Shown: positions 18,008-27,365, numbered from the stretch's first letter. The stretch: 64,000 bases of DNA from Candidatus Latescibacterota bacterium (GCA_022822725.1 JAJEAN010000007.1:1313045-1377044); one strand, 5' to 3'. Notes: generated by a model not told the origin, from the letters alone. Numbers and translations: made by a program.

Positions 18008-18653
18008 TCAAGCGCCCTGTTTCTCCACATTTTCCATCGCCGCACTGGACCCCGAAACGGGGGATCTCGGCGTTGCGACCCAGTCCAGGTATCTCGCCGT
18101 GGGATCCGTGGTTCCCTGGGCGCGGTTCAACGCCGGCGCCATCGCCACGCAGGCCTGGGCCAACGCGTCCTTCGGCCCCATCGGGCTCGACTTGCTCGAA
18201 CAGGACGTCGGCGCGATCGACACCCTCGAACGCCTGATCGAATCCGATGATAGCCGGCAGTTCCGCCAGGTCGGCGTGGTGGATCTCGACGGCACGGCGG
18301 CGGCATTCACGGGGACGGAATGCCAGGAGTGGGCGGGGCACGTAACCGGTCCGGGCCACGTCTGCCTGGGCAATATCCTCGCGGGCGAAGAGGTGGTCGC
18401 CGCCATGGCGGAAACCTTCGAGGCCCCCGGCGCGGAGGATTTCGCGGGGAAACTGCTCGCCGCGCTCACGGCCGGCCAGGAAGCCGGCGGGGACCGGCGG
18501 GGCATGCAGTCCGCCGCCCTGCTCGTGGCGAGGGAAGGCGGGGGCTGCGGCGGCACCTCCGACTTCCTCGTGGACCTGCGGGTCGACGACCATGCCGATC
18601 CTATCGAGGAACTGAAGCGCCTGTACCTGCTCCATGGAAGGCTCAATCCATGA
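18003..18653 (+). CDS. DUF1028 (NTN-hydrolase-like) protein
   Basis: A 216-residue DUF1028 protein, recognised by FSIAALDPETGDLGVATQSR near the N-terminus, VPWARFNAGAIATQA, and a C-terminal DFLVDLRVDDHADPIEEL. The family has an NTN-hydrolase-like fold with unproven activity, and some members carry peptidoglycan-binding tails; this one does not. The start is TTG at 18003 with CGGAG nine bases upstream, placed in the second copy of a duplicated start region. Its stop overlaps the MFS gene by 4 bases. Confidence 0.85.
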   Translation: MNQAPCFSTFSIAALDPETGDLGVATQSRYLAVGSVVPWARFNAGAIATQAWANASFGPIGLDLLEQDVGAIDTLERLIESDDSRQFRQVGVVDLDGTAAAFTGTECQEWAGHVTGPGHVCLGNILAGEEVVAAMAETFEAPGAEDFAGKLLAALTAGQEAGGDRRGMQSAALLVAREGGGCGGTSDFLVDLRVDDHADPIEELKRLYLLHGRLNP

Positions 18654-19855
18654 AGTCCGACATGCAGCGCGCCAAACTCGCCCTGCTCACCGTCGTTCAC
18701 TTTCTGGTGGACCTCTTTTCCTCCCTGCTGACGCCGATTCTTCCCGCGCTCGTTACGCGGCTTCAGCTCTCCCTCACGCAGGCCGGCCTGCTCGCCGGCC
18801 TGCCGGCCATGACCTCCTCCCTGGTCCAGCCCCTGATGGGCATCCTGGGGGACCGGATGGAGAAACGCTATTTCATCATCCTCGGTCCGGTATTCTGCGC
18901 CGTCTTCATGTCCGCCGTGGGACTGGCGCCCTCCTTTTTCGTGCTGCTGCTGTTCATCATACTTGGTGGATTCGGCACCGCCAGCTTCCACCCGCAGAGC
19001 GTGTCCATGGCCGGCGACGTCAGCGGTTCGAGACGCGGATACGGCGTGTCGCTTTTCATCGTCGGCGGAACGGCCGGACTGGCGGCAAGCCCCTTTGTCG
19101 TGCCCCGCATCGTGGAGCGCTTCGGCATGGAAAGCCTGGTCTGGCTCGCCGTTCCCACGGTGATCGCCGTACTGGCCATGGCCCGGGTCATCCCCATCCG
19201 GAACGAGGACCGGCGAGTCACCCGCCTGGCCGATGTAGGCGCGTCATTCCGGCCCAACCTGTGGCCCATGGTCAACCTCACGGTAGTAGGTATCATCCGG
19301 ACCATCTCCGGAGTCGGTTTCGCCACCTTTTTCGTATTGCTGCTCAAGGACCGGGGCCTTTCGCTGCAACAGGGTGGCGACCTGCTCTTCGTCTTCCAGG
19401 GCGGCGCGGTGATCGGCGGATTCGTCGGCGGCTGGCTTTCGGACAGGTTGGGGCGGAGCCGCGTGATCTGGTCCACGATCCTGTTTTCCACGCCCTTCCT
19501 GTTCGCTTCGCTCTACGACACCGGTCCGATGCTTTCCGTCTGGCTGTTCCTGGGCGGATTCATGAACATGGCGTCCAATTCCGTGTCCGTCGCCATGGCC
19601 CAGGAGCTCGTCCCGGACAGCGCGGGAACGGCGTCCAGCTTTCCCATGGGCTTCAGTTGGGGCGCGGCCGGTGGCGCGCTGATCGTCTTCGGCGGCATTG
19701 CGGACCGGATCGGCGTGGTGCAGACGCTGGAAGTGCTTGCATTGATCCCGCTGGCCGCCGTGGCGCTGGCCCTGATGCTGCCGCGGGACCGCGATTTCCG
19801 AAGGGCCGCTACCCGCGCGCGCAAGGCGGCCGCGACCGTAGAGGAAGTGACCTGA
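18650..19855 (+). CDS. MFS transporter, fosmidomycin-resistance (Fsr)-like
   Basis: A 401-residue major facilitator with about 12 hydrophobic segments. The loop-2 motif is GILGDRMEKR, and FHPQSVSMAGD after helix 4 is characteristic of the Fsr subgroup. ATG at 18650 overlaps the DUF1028 stop (ATGA), so I take it over the longer frame from 18320. The substrate is unknown; Fsr relatives export fosmidomycin-like or other small compounds. The gene's last codons and stop lie in the first unit of a four-fold 17-nt tandem repeat. Confidence 0.85.
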   Translation: MKSDMQRAKLALLTVVHFLVDLFSSLLTPILPALVTRLQLSLTQAGLLAGLPAMTSSLVQPLMGILGDRMEKRYFIILGPVFCAVFMSAVGLAPSFFVLLLFIILGGFGTASFHPQSVSMAGDVSGSRRGYGVSLFIVGGTAGLAASPFVVPRIVERFGMESLVWLAVPTVIAVLAMARVIPIRNEDRRVTRLADVGASFRPNLWPMVNLTVVGIIRTISGVGFATFFVLLLKDRGLSLQQGGDLLFVFQGGAVIGGFVGGWLSDRLGRSRVIWSTILFSTPFLFASLYDTGPMLSVWLFLGGFMNMASNSVSVAMAQELVPDSAGTASSFPMGFSWGAAGGALIVFGGIADRIGVVQTLEVLALIPLAAVALALMLPRDRDFRRAATRARKAAATVEEVT

Positions 19856-19908
19856 TCAAGGAAGTGACCTGATCGAGGAAGTGGCCTGAACGAGGAAGTG
19901 ACCTGATC
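19841..19908. repeat. Stop-codon-spanning 17-nt tandem repeat, four units
   Basis: Four units at 19841, 19858, 19875 and 19892, consensus GAGGAAGTGACCTGATC, start inside the end of the MFS gene and run into the intergenic region. Every copy carries the TGA stop, so the gene end itself has been multiplied. Confidence 0.95.
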
Positions 19909-19996
19909 CGGTCAAGTTGCAGAAACAGGGGTCGTTACATCGAAATCGAACTCGGGTATGCCGGCAAGTCCCAATGAAAAAGAAAGGAGGTCTTCC

Positions 19997-20353
19997 ATGT
20001 CAGACCGCGTCGTGCGCCTGACCGAACTTGCGGCGCTGGACGAGGCCATCGCCTCGTCGGCCGAACGTCCGGTCTTCGTTTACAAGCACAGTACAGTGTG
20101 CCCGGTGAGCGCCCGGGCCGCCGATCATTACCACGATTTCGCCGACGGTTTCCCGGACGGGGACGCGTCCACGCCGCTGTTCACCCAGGTCATGGTTATC
20201 GAGAACCGGGACCTCTCCAACGAGATCGAATCCCGCCTTGGGGTCAGGCACGAGTCGCCGCAGCTTTTGCTGCTCCGTGACGGGAAGGTGGCCTGGCATG
20301 CTTCCCATTTTTCCATATCCGAGCAGAGCATCAGATCAGCACTGGAGGACTGA
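19997..20353 (+). CDS. Monothiol bacilliredoxin, YtxJ/BrxC family
   Basis: A 118-residue thioredoxin-fold protein with the family's KHSTVCPVS active-site motif: one Cys, where thioredoxin has two. Near the C-terminus are the cis-Pro segment ESPQLLLLRDGKVAWHASH and ISEQSIRSAL. In Bacillus this family removes bacillithiol from proteins. The start at 19997 has a near-perfect AAAGGAGG six bases upstream. It is followed after 3 bases by a FAD oxidoreductase gene. Its presence hints that the host makes bacillithiol, but no bsh genes are in the window. Confidence 0.85.
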   Translation: MSDRVVRLTELAALDEAIASSAERPVFVYKHSTVCPVSARAADHYHDFADGFPDGDASTPLFTQVMVIENRDLSNEIESRLGVRHESPQLLLLRDGKVAWHASHFSISEQSIRSALED

Positions 20354-20356
20354 GCC

Positions 20357-21625
20357 ATGCCGAGACGCGCCGTCATCGTCGGCGCGGGGGTGACCGGCCT
20401 CAGCACCGCTTACCATCTCGCCCGCAAGTCGTACGGGAACATCACGGTCGTCGAGAAGGGACGCGTGGGGGACGGCGCCAGCAGCCGGGCCGCCGGGATC
20501 ATCACCGGACTGCTGTGGTCGGAGACCGGCGTCCTGGCCCGCAGGATCAGCCTGGCCCGGTTCAGGGAACTGTCCGGGGAGCTGGATGGTTACCGGTTCC
20601 AGGACGTGGGTTGCCTGAACCTGTTCGACGCGGCGAGCTGGCCGGAGCGTGAACGGCTGCTTCCCCTGTACGACCGCCTGGGCGTTGAATACACCGTCAT
20701 GGACCGGACCGGGATGGCCGCGGCCTGGCCGGACCTGGCGCTGACCGGTGAGCCGGTCGGACTCTTCGATCCCCTGGGCGGTTACAGCGAACCGGAACAC
20801 TACCTCCCGGCACTGGCGGACGGATGCCGCGCCCTGGGCGTGGAGATCAGGGAAGGCTGCATGGTCTCCGACTTCATAGTGGATGCGGGCCGCATGGCGG
20901 GCGTCGTCGCGGGTGGAAAGCGTATCGAAGCCGATGCCGTGGTGAGCACCGTTCACGTATGGACCCTTAAGGTACTGGAATCCATCGGATTGCAATTACC
21001 ATTGAAGTCCTTCGTGCACCAGCGTTACGTCACGGCGCCGCTGCCCACCCCGGTCCGGATCCCGGCCGTCAATGCCAATCCCTACGGGGGATACGTCCGT
21101 CCGCATTACGGCCAGCGTTTGCTGGCGGGCATCGAGAACCCCGACGCGCCGGAGTTTCGCGTGCCCGACCGCACGTTCCAGATGTCGACGATTACCCCGC
21201 CGCCCGGGCTCGGCGAGGTCGCGCGGGAAAACCTGCTCCCACTCGTTCCCCTGGCTGGCCGGGCTGGCCGGGCTGGCCGGGCAGACCATGCGGACCATGT
21301 GGACCATGCAGACCGGGCCCGTTATACCGGCTGGGAAATCGAGAAGGCGGGACTGCTGTCCTTTTCCGGCGACGGCGAACCGGTACTCGGACCCGTCGAG
21401 CGCTTTCCGGGGCTGTACGTGGGGGTTGCCTTTCATTCCGGTGGCTTCGCCTACAACCCGGCGGCCGGCGTTTTACTGGCGGGATGCGTCGCGGACGGAC
21501 GGCCCGAAATCGATATCGGGGATTTCTCGCCGGACCGGTTCGATTCCCGAGATACGGAGTCCTTCAACCGAACCCGGATCACCCACGGAGAATACAGCCT
21601 GCCCGGCCATTCCCGCCGGCACTGA
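20357..21625 (+). CDS. FAD-dependent oxidoreductase, DAO family
   Basis: A 422-residue DAO-family flavoprotein. The N-terminal Rossmann motif is VIVGAGVTGLSTAYHLA, followed by VVEKGRVGDGASSRAAG. The C-terminal closing segment is GLYVGVAFHSGGFAYNPAAG. Relatives include sarcosine oxidase beta, glycine oxidase and D-amino-acid dehydrogenases, which oxidise secondary amines or D-amino acids. Residues of about 300-320 are a low-complexity loop (AGRAGRAGRAD then HADHVDHAD), coded by two blocks of 9-nt tandem repeats between 21255 and 21310. It overlaps no neighbour but sits 3 bases after the bacilliredoxin and 13 before mutY. Confidence 0.85.
   Translation: MPRRAVIVGAGVTGLSTAYHLARKSYGNITVVEKGRVGDGASSRAAGIITGLLWSETGVLARRISLARFRELSGELDGYRFQDVGCLNLFDAASWPERERLLPLYDRLGVEYTVMDRTGMAAAWPDLALTGEPVGLFDPLGGYSEPEHYLPALADGCRALGVEIREGCMVSDFIVDAGRMAGVVAGGKRIEADAVVSTVHVWTLKVLESIGLQLPLKSFVHQRYVTAPLPTPVRIPAVNANPYGGYVRPHYGQRLLAGIENPDAPEFRVPDRTFQMSTITPPPGLGEVARENLLPLVPLAGRAGRAGRADHADHVDHADRARYTGWEIEKAGLLSFSGDGEPVLGPVERFPGLYVGVAFHSGGFAYNPAAGVLLAGCVADGRPEIDIGDFSPDRFDSRDTESFNRTRITHGEYSLPGHSRRH
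21255..21310. repeat. Two adjoining in-frame 9-nt tandem repeats
   Basis: About three GGGCTGGCC-type units at 21255-21281 are followed by three GACCATGNN units at 21284-21310. They code for repeated AGR and DHA/DHV triplets inside the FAD oxidoreductase. Confidence 0.85.
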
Positions 21626-21638
21626 AAGCGGCCTGACC

Positions 21639-22769
21639 ATGGACGAGAACGCGGAAAACCACCTGGGCGCCATACAGATCGACACGTTCCGCCGCGCCCT
21701 GCTCGACTGGTACGGTGAGCACCAGCGGGATTTGCCGTGGCGGAGGACCCGCGACCCCTACGCGGTCTGGGTCTCGGAAATCATGCTTCAGCAGACACGA
21801 GTGGACCAGGCCCTGCCCTACTACGAACGGTTCATGGATCGTTTCCCCACGGTCGAGCACCTCGGCAAGGCCCCGCTCGAGGATGTCCTGAAGGCCTGGG
21901 AAGGCATGGGGTACTACGCCAGGGCGAGGAACCTGCATCGCGCCGCCCGCCGGGTCGTCGTCGAATACGGCGGGCGGATACCCGAAGATCCCGCGAGGAT
22001 CTCTGACCTGGCGGGCATCGGACCTTACACCGCTGCCGCCATATCAAGCATTGCCTTCGGGAGGGATTGTCCGGTAGTCGACGGCAATGTCGTCCGCGTA
22101 TTGAGCCGCCTGTTCCACCTGACCGGTAACCCGGCTACGTCGGCGGCCAGAAAGAAAATCGATGGCCTCGCCGGGCGACTTCTCGCCAGGGGCCGGGCCG
22201 GAGACTTCAACCAGGCCATGATGGAACTGGGCGCCACGATCTGCACGCCGCGCCAGCCCCGTTGCGGCGCATGTCCCGTGAACCCGTTTTGCGAAGCCCG
22301 AAAAACGCTGCCGGACCCTTCGGTGCTGCCGCGCAAACGGCCGCGCGCGCAACGGCCTCATCTTCATGTCGCCGCAGCCATCGTACAGCGGGACGACGAG
22401 GTACTGATCGTCCGGCGACCGACGGACGGCCTGTTGGGTGGACTGTGGGAGTTCCCGGGCGGGACCGTCGTTAAGCAGGTCGAAAGGGAAACGTTTCTGT
22501 CAGAAGAAATGAAAAACACACTGGGGATCGATGTCCGCGTCGATCATGCCGTTGCCACCCTGCGACATGCCTTTACCCATTTCGAGATGACGCTTCAGGG
22601 CTACAGCTGTTCATACGTTGAAGGAGTAGCCTGTCATCGCGACGGCAACGTATGCCGATGGGTCCCATTCGAAGACCTCGGCCGTTTCGCCTTCCCCAGG
22701 GCCTATCGGCGCCTGATCGAAGCCGCGGCCAGGCTCCGGGAAGGCCGGCAGCCTGACGGTTTCGCATAG
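21639..22769 (+). CDS. mutY: A/G-specific adenine glycosylase MutY
   Basis: A 376-residue protein with the complete MutY layout. It has the LPWRRTRDPYAVWVSEIMLQQT helix-hairpin region, the HhH motif LAGIGPYTAAA, and the catalytic Asp in VVDGNVVRVLSRL. The 4Fe-4S loop is spaced Cys-x6-Cys-x2-Cys-x5-Cys (CTPRQPRCGACPVNPFC). A C-terminal Nudix-like domain (LLGGLWEFPGG) recognises 8-oxoguanine. It removes adenine opposite 8-oxoG. ATG at 21639 is chosen because the upstream frame overlaps the FAD oxidoreductase and is not protein-like. It is convergent with recA. Confidence 0.95.
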   Translation: MDENAENHLGAIQIDTFRRALLDWYGEHQRDLPWRRTRDPYAVWVSEIMLQQTRVDQALPYYERFMDRFPTVEHLGKAPLEDVLKAWEGMGYYARARNLHRAARRVVVEYGGRIPEDPARISDLAGIGPYTAAAISSIAFGRDCPVVDGNVVRVLSRLFHLTGNPATSAARKKIDGLAGRLLARGRAGDFNQAMMELGATICTPRQPRCGACPVNPFCEARKTLPDPSVLPRKRPRAQRPHLHVAAAIVQRDDEVLIVRRPTDGLLGGLWEFPGGTVVKQVERETFLSEEMKNTLGIDVRVDHAVATLRHAFTHFEMTLQGYSCSYVEGVACHRDGNVCRWVPFEDLGRFAFPRAYRRLIEAAARLREGRQPDGFA

Positions 22770-22774
22770 TGCGC

Positions 22775-22819
22775 GCGCCGGACGGGCGCAACCCCATCCG
22801 GCGCAACCCCATCCGGCGC
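22775..22819. repeat. Intergenic 15-nt duplication with stem-loop
   Basis: Two identical 15-nt units (22786-22800, 22801-22815) lie between convergent mutY and recA. GCGCCGGA (22775-22782) can pair with TCCGGCGC (22797-22804), giving an 8-bp stem with a 14-base loop. There is no T-tract, so a terminator role is only possible. Confidence 0.6.
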
Positions 22820-22836
22820 GGCCCTCTGGCCAAAGG

Positions 22837-23916
22837 TCAGCGCCGTTTCGCCGAGGGTTCGGGACGGGCGGCCGGTTTCCCGGCGACACCGTTGTTCTCG
22901 GCGGATTCGTCCTGGCCCGCAGGCGCGAACACCGCGCGGACTTTCTCCTCGATCTCACCGGCGAGATCCCGCTGTTCCCTGAGCAGCTGCCGCACGTTCT
23001 CGCGGCCCTGCCCGAGCCTTTCGTCATTATAGGAAAACCAGGTCCCGCTCTTGTCGATGATGCCGTTATTGACCCCGAGTTCGATCAGGTCGCTTTCTTT
23101 GGAGATCCCTTCCCCGTAGATGATATCGAACTGCGCTTCGCGAAAGGGCGCCGCGAGCTTGTTCTTCTTTACGGTACCCCGTACCTGGATGCCCGCCGAG
23201 GCGTCGTCTCCCTTGATGTTCCCGATCCTGCGCACCTCGATCCGGACCGAGGAATAGAACTTCAGGGCCAGCCCCCCGGTCGTCGTTTCCGGATTGCCGT
23301 ACATTACCCCGATTTTCTGGCGGATCTGGTTGATGAAGATCAGGCAGGTCCTGGACCGGTTGATCACCGAGGTCAGCTTGCGCAGCGCCTGCGACATCAG
23401 GCGGGCCTGCAGGCCGACATGGGAATCGCCCATTTCTCCTTCGATTTCGGCCCTCGGGACCAGCGCGGCGACCGAGTCGATGACGATCACGTCCACACCG
23501 CCGCTGCGGACCAGGATCTCGGCCACGTCGAGGGCCTGCTCGCCCGTATCCGGCTGATGGATGAGCAGCTTGTCCATGTCCACGCCGAGGGCCCGCGCGT
23601 ATCGGATGTCCAGCGCGTGTTCCGCGTCGATGAAGGCGGCCATCCCGCCCAGTTTCTGCGCCTCGGCCACGATATGCTTGGCCAGCGTGGTCTTGCCGGA
23701 GGATTCGTTACCGTAAATCTCCACCACGCGCCCGCGCGGCACGCCGCCGATGCCCAACGCCAGATCGAGGGTCAGGGATCCCGTTGGAATGGACTCGACG
23801 GACAGCTGGGGGTTCTCGTCTCCCATCCTGATGATGGAACCCTTGCCGAACTGCCGCTCTATCTGCGTAATGGCGCCGCTCAGCGCCTTCTCCCTTCCCG
23901 GATCGATATCGTTCAT
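22837..23916 (-). CDS. recA: Recombinase RecA
   Basis: A 359-residue RecA with Walker [10 protein letters not shown] (69-77), [26 protein letters not shown], the [22 protein letters not shown] loop 2 and [15 protein letters not shown]. It polymerises on ssDNA for strand exchange and activates LexA self-cleavage. I choose ATG at 23916 ([10 protein letters not shown]), with AAGGGGAG upstream, over the longer frame from 23985, which would start inside the putative operator. The C-terminal tail is Ala/Pro/Lys-rich, not strongly acidic. A 9+9-bp palindrome sits 40-66 bases upstream. Confidence 0.97.
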   Translation of the reverse strand: MNDIDPGREKALSGAITQIERQFGKGSIIRMGDENPQLSVESIPTGSLTLDLALGIGGVPRGRVVEIYGNESSGKTTLAKHIVAEAQKLGGMAAFIDAEHALDIRYARALGVDMDKLLIHQPDTGEQALDVAEILVRSGGVDVIVIDSVAALVPRAEIEGEMGDSHVGLQARLMSQALRKLTSVINRSRTCLIFINQIRQKIGVMYGNPETTTGGLALKFYSSVRIEVRRIGNIKGDDASAGIQVRGTVKKNKLAAPFREAQFDIIYGEGISKESDLIELGVNNGIIDKSGTWFSYNDERLGQGRENVRQLLREQRDLAGEIEEKVRAVFAPAGQDESAENNGVAGKPAARPEPSAKRR

Positions 23917-23955
23917 ATTCGCGATCTCCCCTTCGTTATTGCATGTGAACGTCTT

Positions 23956-23982
23956 TTTGGCATACCTGTCCAATATGCCAAA
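23956..23982. promoter_or_regulatory. Palindromic operator candidate upstream of recA
   Basis: A perfect 9-bp inverted repeat (TTTGGCATA at 23956-23964, TATGCCAAA at 23974-23982) has a 9-base spacer. On the recA strand, TTGACA lies at 23999-23994 and a -10-like CATATT at 23977-23972, so the palindrome would cover the -10 region. That is the expected position for a LexA-type repressor site, although the sequence matches neither the E. coli nor the Bacillus SOS box. Confidence 0.55.
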
Positions 23983-23985
23983 CAT

Positions 23986-24218
23986 TTGTGTAGTGTCAAG
24001 CGGTTTTCGTTTGACTGAAAGAAATGGTCGTTAACCGGGTGAGGAATCTTGGAAAAAGTATTTCCGGACGACCCCGAAGTAAAGTAATTTCGCGCCGATC
24101 CGGCCCGTCGCCGCGCACGTGGAAAAAAAACGGAGAGGAAGGGCTTCGAAAGCCGTATATTACGGTTGTACGCCCCCCGTCTCCGTCGCCGGGCAAGAAG
24201 ACTTAAACGGAACGTGAA
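23986..24218. other. Divergent intergenic region recA / TPR gene
   Basis: About 230 bases, AT-richer than the genes. It holds the recA -35 box (23994-23999, minus strand). Nothing else clear was seen. Confidence 0.5.
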
Positions 24219-26447
24219 ATGAGTGCCTTCAGGAAGATCATCTGCTTCGGAACGGCCGCATTCTGCCTCCATTGGGCATCACCGGGTTGCGCAGGTGCGC
24301 CGGTAACCATTTCAGACGACGCCGACGGCGCGAGCGTGAAAGCATCCGGTCTCGCATTGATGAACGAAGGCGACTACGAAAGCGCCATCGCCTTCTACCG
24401 CCGGGCGCTGGCCCTGGACCTGACGGACTCCGAGGCCTTCGGAAACCTGAGCGTGGCCTACTACTACCTGGGCAGATACGACGAGGCGCTGCGGGAAGCG
24501 CTGCAGGCCGTCGTTCTTACGCCCGACGAAATCAACTGGCGGCTCAACCTGGGCGCGATCTACACCCGCAAGGGGAACCACGAAGGGGCGGCGAGAGCCT
24601 ATGGCGCGGCCGTAGATATCGCCCGTGGCCTGCCGGAGCAGAACCGCTATCAGCTCCGGAACGCCCTGATGGGCCTGGGCCGGTCCAGCGAACTGTCCGG
24701 TTCGTACGACCAGGCGCTGGACGCGTACGAGGAAGCGCTGGTTTTCGCACCCGATGACGTGGCGCTGCTGACCGGGGTCGGCAACATTTACTTCCGGCAG
24801 GGACGGCTGGAGGAGGCCGAGGCGTCGTACCACCGGACGTTGGCACAGGACTCCACGCACGCCGTGGCCAGGTACAATATGGCGCTGGTCTATTCCAGGA
24901 CGGGCAGGTACGACGAGGCGTTCATGCTGCTGGCAGACAACCCCGTGTTGGACCGGCGGCTCGAGAGCGCGCTGGAGGGCAGTACCGTAAGCGCCGTGGA
25001 CCGGTCGAATACCCGGAGCATCGAGGCGTACCGCGCCAGGTTCGGTAGGATGGGCGGACCCCCGTCTCCCGGCAGCAGACAGGGACGCCGGCCGCCGCCC
25101 TATGTCCATGTGAGGGGGCTGACCTACTACGAACAAGGCGCATACGCGGAGGCGATGCAGGCCTTCGAAGAGGCCCTGTCCGAGGATCCCGGGCTTGCGG
25201 AGGCTCATCTGTACATCGGAAACATCTATGCCCTTCAGGACCGCCAGGCGGAGGCGATCGAAGCCTATGAAACGGCGATCGCCGTCGACGCGCAGTTCTT
25301 CGAAGCCTACAACAACCTGGGCAGCATGTATGCCAACGTGGACCGGACCGAAGAAGCCATGGAAGCGTACAGAAAGGCGCTGTCGTTGAACGACCGGTTC
25401 TACGACGCCCGCACCAACCTCGGACTGCTGTACGCCGAGGCGGGCAGACTGGACGAAGCGGTCGAGGAATTCGAGAAGGTCATCCGCGCCGAAGTAGGCA
25501 TCGCGGAAGTCCACAACAACCTCGGCATCGTCTATCTCAGGCAGGGGAAGGATGAAGCGGCCAGCGAACAGTTCAACAGGGCTATCGCGCTTCGCGGGGA
25601 TTTCCCGGAAGCCTACAACAACCTCGCGCTCTCCTACAGCCGGGACGCCGTCGTGGACGATGTGATCGAAACCTGGCGCGGACTCGCGGCCCGATGGGCG
25701 GGCCATGACCCCTCGGCCCGCGTGGGCTTCGACTGGATGCCGCTCCGGCGGGTGGCCGCCCGTTCCTCCGGCGTGGGCGGCGAAGCGCGGTCGGCGTACC
25801 GTGACGGAGTCGAAGCCGCTTACGGGTACGATCTCGAGGCCGCGCTCTCGCACTTCCGGGCATCCCTTGCGGCGCGTCCGGGATGGAACGCCGCGCGGCT
25901 GGCCGTGGCCGCCGTGCTGCTGGCCCAGGGAAAGTGGGATGAGGCAGCGACAACGGTCGAGAAAGCAATCGACCCGGAAACCGCTGATCCGCTGCCCAAC
26001 GCCATCCTCGCCATCGCGAGGGCCTCCGGCGGCGACTTCGAGTCGGCGCTCGCAGCATGGGAGGGTGCGGTACACCTGGCCGGCGAACAGGGCGGTTCCG
26101 CCCCGTTGGAGGCGCTGGCGGAAATGCGTACGAAGACCGAGGCCGCGGACCGGGTGTTGCGCGCCCTGGACCGGGCCGTGGCGCTGCGGCCGCGGTTTGC
26201 GACCGCGCACTTCAATATTGGCCTTGTCAACGATATGTTACGTCGCTACCATCAGGCCATTCGGAGCTACCGGGAAGTCGTCCGCCTCGCCCCGGAACTC
26301 GGCGCGGGGCATTTCCGCCTGGGTATCGCTTACTTCCGGATAGGCGACTTCGAGAAAGCCCGGGATGCGCTGCGCGAGTACATTCGTCTCTCCGCGGACC
26401 CCATGCTGCTTCCCCAGGTGGAGACCTTTCTGAACAGATCGGGATAA
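24219..26447 (+). CDS. TPR-repeat exported protein
   Basis: A 742-residue protein with an N-terminal signal sequence (FRKIICFGTAAFCLHWASPG, then a Cys at about 24). It is followed by 15 or more tetratricopeptide repeats, visible as 34-residue periods with patterns such as A-x2-YxxALALxPxxxEAxxNLG. Repeats run in two blocks, about 35-250 and 290-490, and resume after about 540. TPR superhelices serve as protein-interaction scaffolds. A lipoprotein anchor is possible but the sequence before the Cys is not a strict lipobox. It is followed after 12 bases by an unknown gene and then a 2OG-Fe(II) oxygenase. Confidence 0.8.
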   Translation: MSAFRKIICFGTAAFCLHWASPGCAGAPVTISDDADGASVKASGLALMNEGDYESAIAFYRRALALDLTDSEAFGNLSVAYYYLGRYDEALREALQAVVLTPDEINWRLNLGAIYTRKGNHEGAARAYGAAVDIARGLPEQNRYQLRNALMGLGRSSELSGSYDQALDAYEEALVFAPDDVALLTGVGNIYFRQGRLEEAEASYHRTLAQDSTHAVARYNMALVYSRTGRYDEAFMLLADNPVLDRRLESALEGSTVSAVDRSNTRSIEAYRARFGRMGGPPSPGSRQGRRPPPYVHVRGLTYYEQGAYAEAMQAFEEALSEDPGLAEAHLYIGNIYALQDRQAEAIEAYETAIAVDAQFFEAYNNLGSMYANVDRTEEAMEAYRKALSLNDRFYDARTNLGLLYAEAGRLDEAVEEFEKVIRAEVGIAEVHNNLGIVYLRQGKDEAASEQFNRAIALRGDFPEAYNNLALSYSRDAVVDDVIETWRGLAARWAGHDPSARVGFDWMPLRRVAARSSGVGGEARSAYRDGVEAAYGYDLEAALSHFRASLAARPGWNAARLAVAAVLLAQGKWDEAATTVEKAIDPETADPLPNAILAIARASGGDFESALAAWEGAVHLAGEQGGSAPLEALAEMRTKTEAADRVLRALDRAVALRPRFATAHFNIGLVNDMLRRYHQAIRSYREVVRLAPELGAGHFRLGIAYFRIGDFEKARDALREYIRLSADPMLLPQVETFLNRSG

Positions 26448-26459
26448 CGGCGCCGTTGC

Positions 26460-27365
26460 ATGCCGGGAAGAGAAACCTGCGAGCAAATGAAAGAAAAAAC
26501 GCTTGAACGGGTCGTCAGGGAAAGGCCGTTCCCCGAATATGCCGCCTGGTGGCCTGTAGGCAGCGCGTTCACCGCGTTCATGTCATACGCCATCGTCAGC
26601 GAATGGAAGGCGCTGGACCCCGAGGGCGGCGCGCTGGACCCCGACGGCGGCGCGTTGGACCCCGGCGGCGCGCTGGACGACGTTCGGGAAAACGCCGAAA
26701 GGTATATCCGGACGGTGTACGGCAGGCCGGCCAGGCCGGCGTTGCTGGAAGACTTCGTTCACCCGGACGGTGAAACGACGCTGCAGTCGGGCGAATTCGA
26801 CGCCCTTTCCTATGCGTTCTACAGGTCGGCCTTCCGGCATATCGAAGCGCATCCCGATCGCTTTGACGAGGGGCTGGAACGGGAACGGCGGCTGTTTACC
26901 ATCCGGGTGGGCAAGCTGTTCTTCGACCGCCTGAAGGGCCACCTCGCGCTGGATCTGCCCGACGGCCTGAACACGCCGGGACAGCTCGATAGATTGTCCG
27001 CCGCCATCGACCGCGTCGGCCGTTTCCTGCACGACCAGGGATACCTCCGGAGCCACTTCGCCTTTCGTTTCGACGTGGACATCGAGCATGGAGATACGCG
27101 CATCACGCAACGTGCCGATGAGGTCGTCTCCCGCCTGCGGGCGGGCCGACAGGCCTACGCACTGTACGAGATGGGCTATCCCGTCATACTTCCCTCCGCG
27201 GTCTACCTCTACCACACGATCGGGGAAGCGCAGCATCACTCTTCCCGAACCATCGAAAACCTGTTCGGCGAAGTGGGATACGACGCGCGGGAGACGGACG
27301 ACTTCGATCCCATCGGTTATCCATCGGATATGGTGGTGGAACTATGGGAGATCCGAAAAGGATGA
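26460..27365 (+). CDS. Conserved-looking protein of unknown function
   Basis: A 301-residue protein that I do not recognise. It is soluble, mostly helical, with no signal peptide. The C-terminus has aromatic and acidic clusters (LPSAVYLYHTIGEAQHHSS, SDMVVELWEIRKG). Residues of about 51-74 are a repeat-derived segment (ALDPEGG, ALDPDGG, ALDPGG) from 21- and 18-nt units at 26610-26681. The ATG at 26487 is an alternative start. It is sandwiched between the TPR gene and a 2OG-Fe(II) oxygenase, so it may work with the oxygenase, which is inference from position only. Confidence 0.65.
   Translation: MPGRETCEQMKEKTLERVVRERPFPEYAAWWPVGSAFTAFMSYAIVSEWKALDPEGGALDPDGGALDPGGALDDVRENAERYIRTVYGRPARPALLEDFVHPDGETTLQSGEFDALSYAFYRSAFRHIEAHPDRFDEGLERERRLFTIRVGKLFFDRLKGHLALDLPDGLNTPGQLDRLSAAIDRVGRFLHDQGYLRSHFAFRFDVDIEHGDTRITQRADEVVSRLRAGRQAYALYEMGYPVILPSAVYLYHTIGEAQHHSSRTIENLFGEVGYDARETDDFDPIGYPSDMVVELWEIRKG
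26610..26681. repeat. In-frame 21-nt tandem repeat
   Basis: Units at 26610-26630 and 26631-26651 (21 nt each), an 18-nt unit at 26652-26669 and a partial at 26670-26681 code for ALDPxGG repeats in the unknown protein. Confidence 0.9.

Noticed and set aside
24312-26210. 632-codon minus-strand frame
   Set aside because: Antisense to the TPR protein; low-quality composition.
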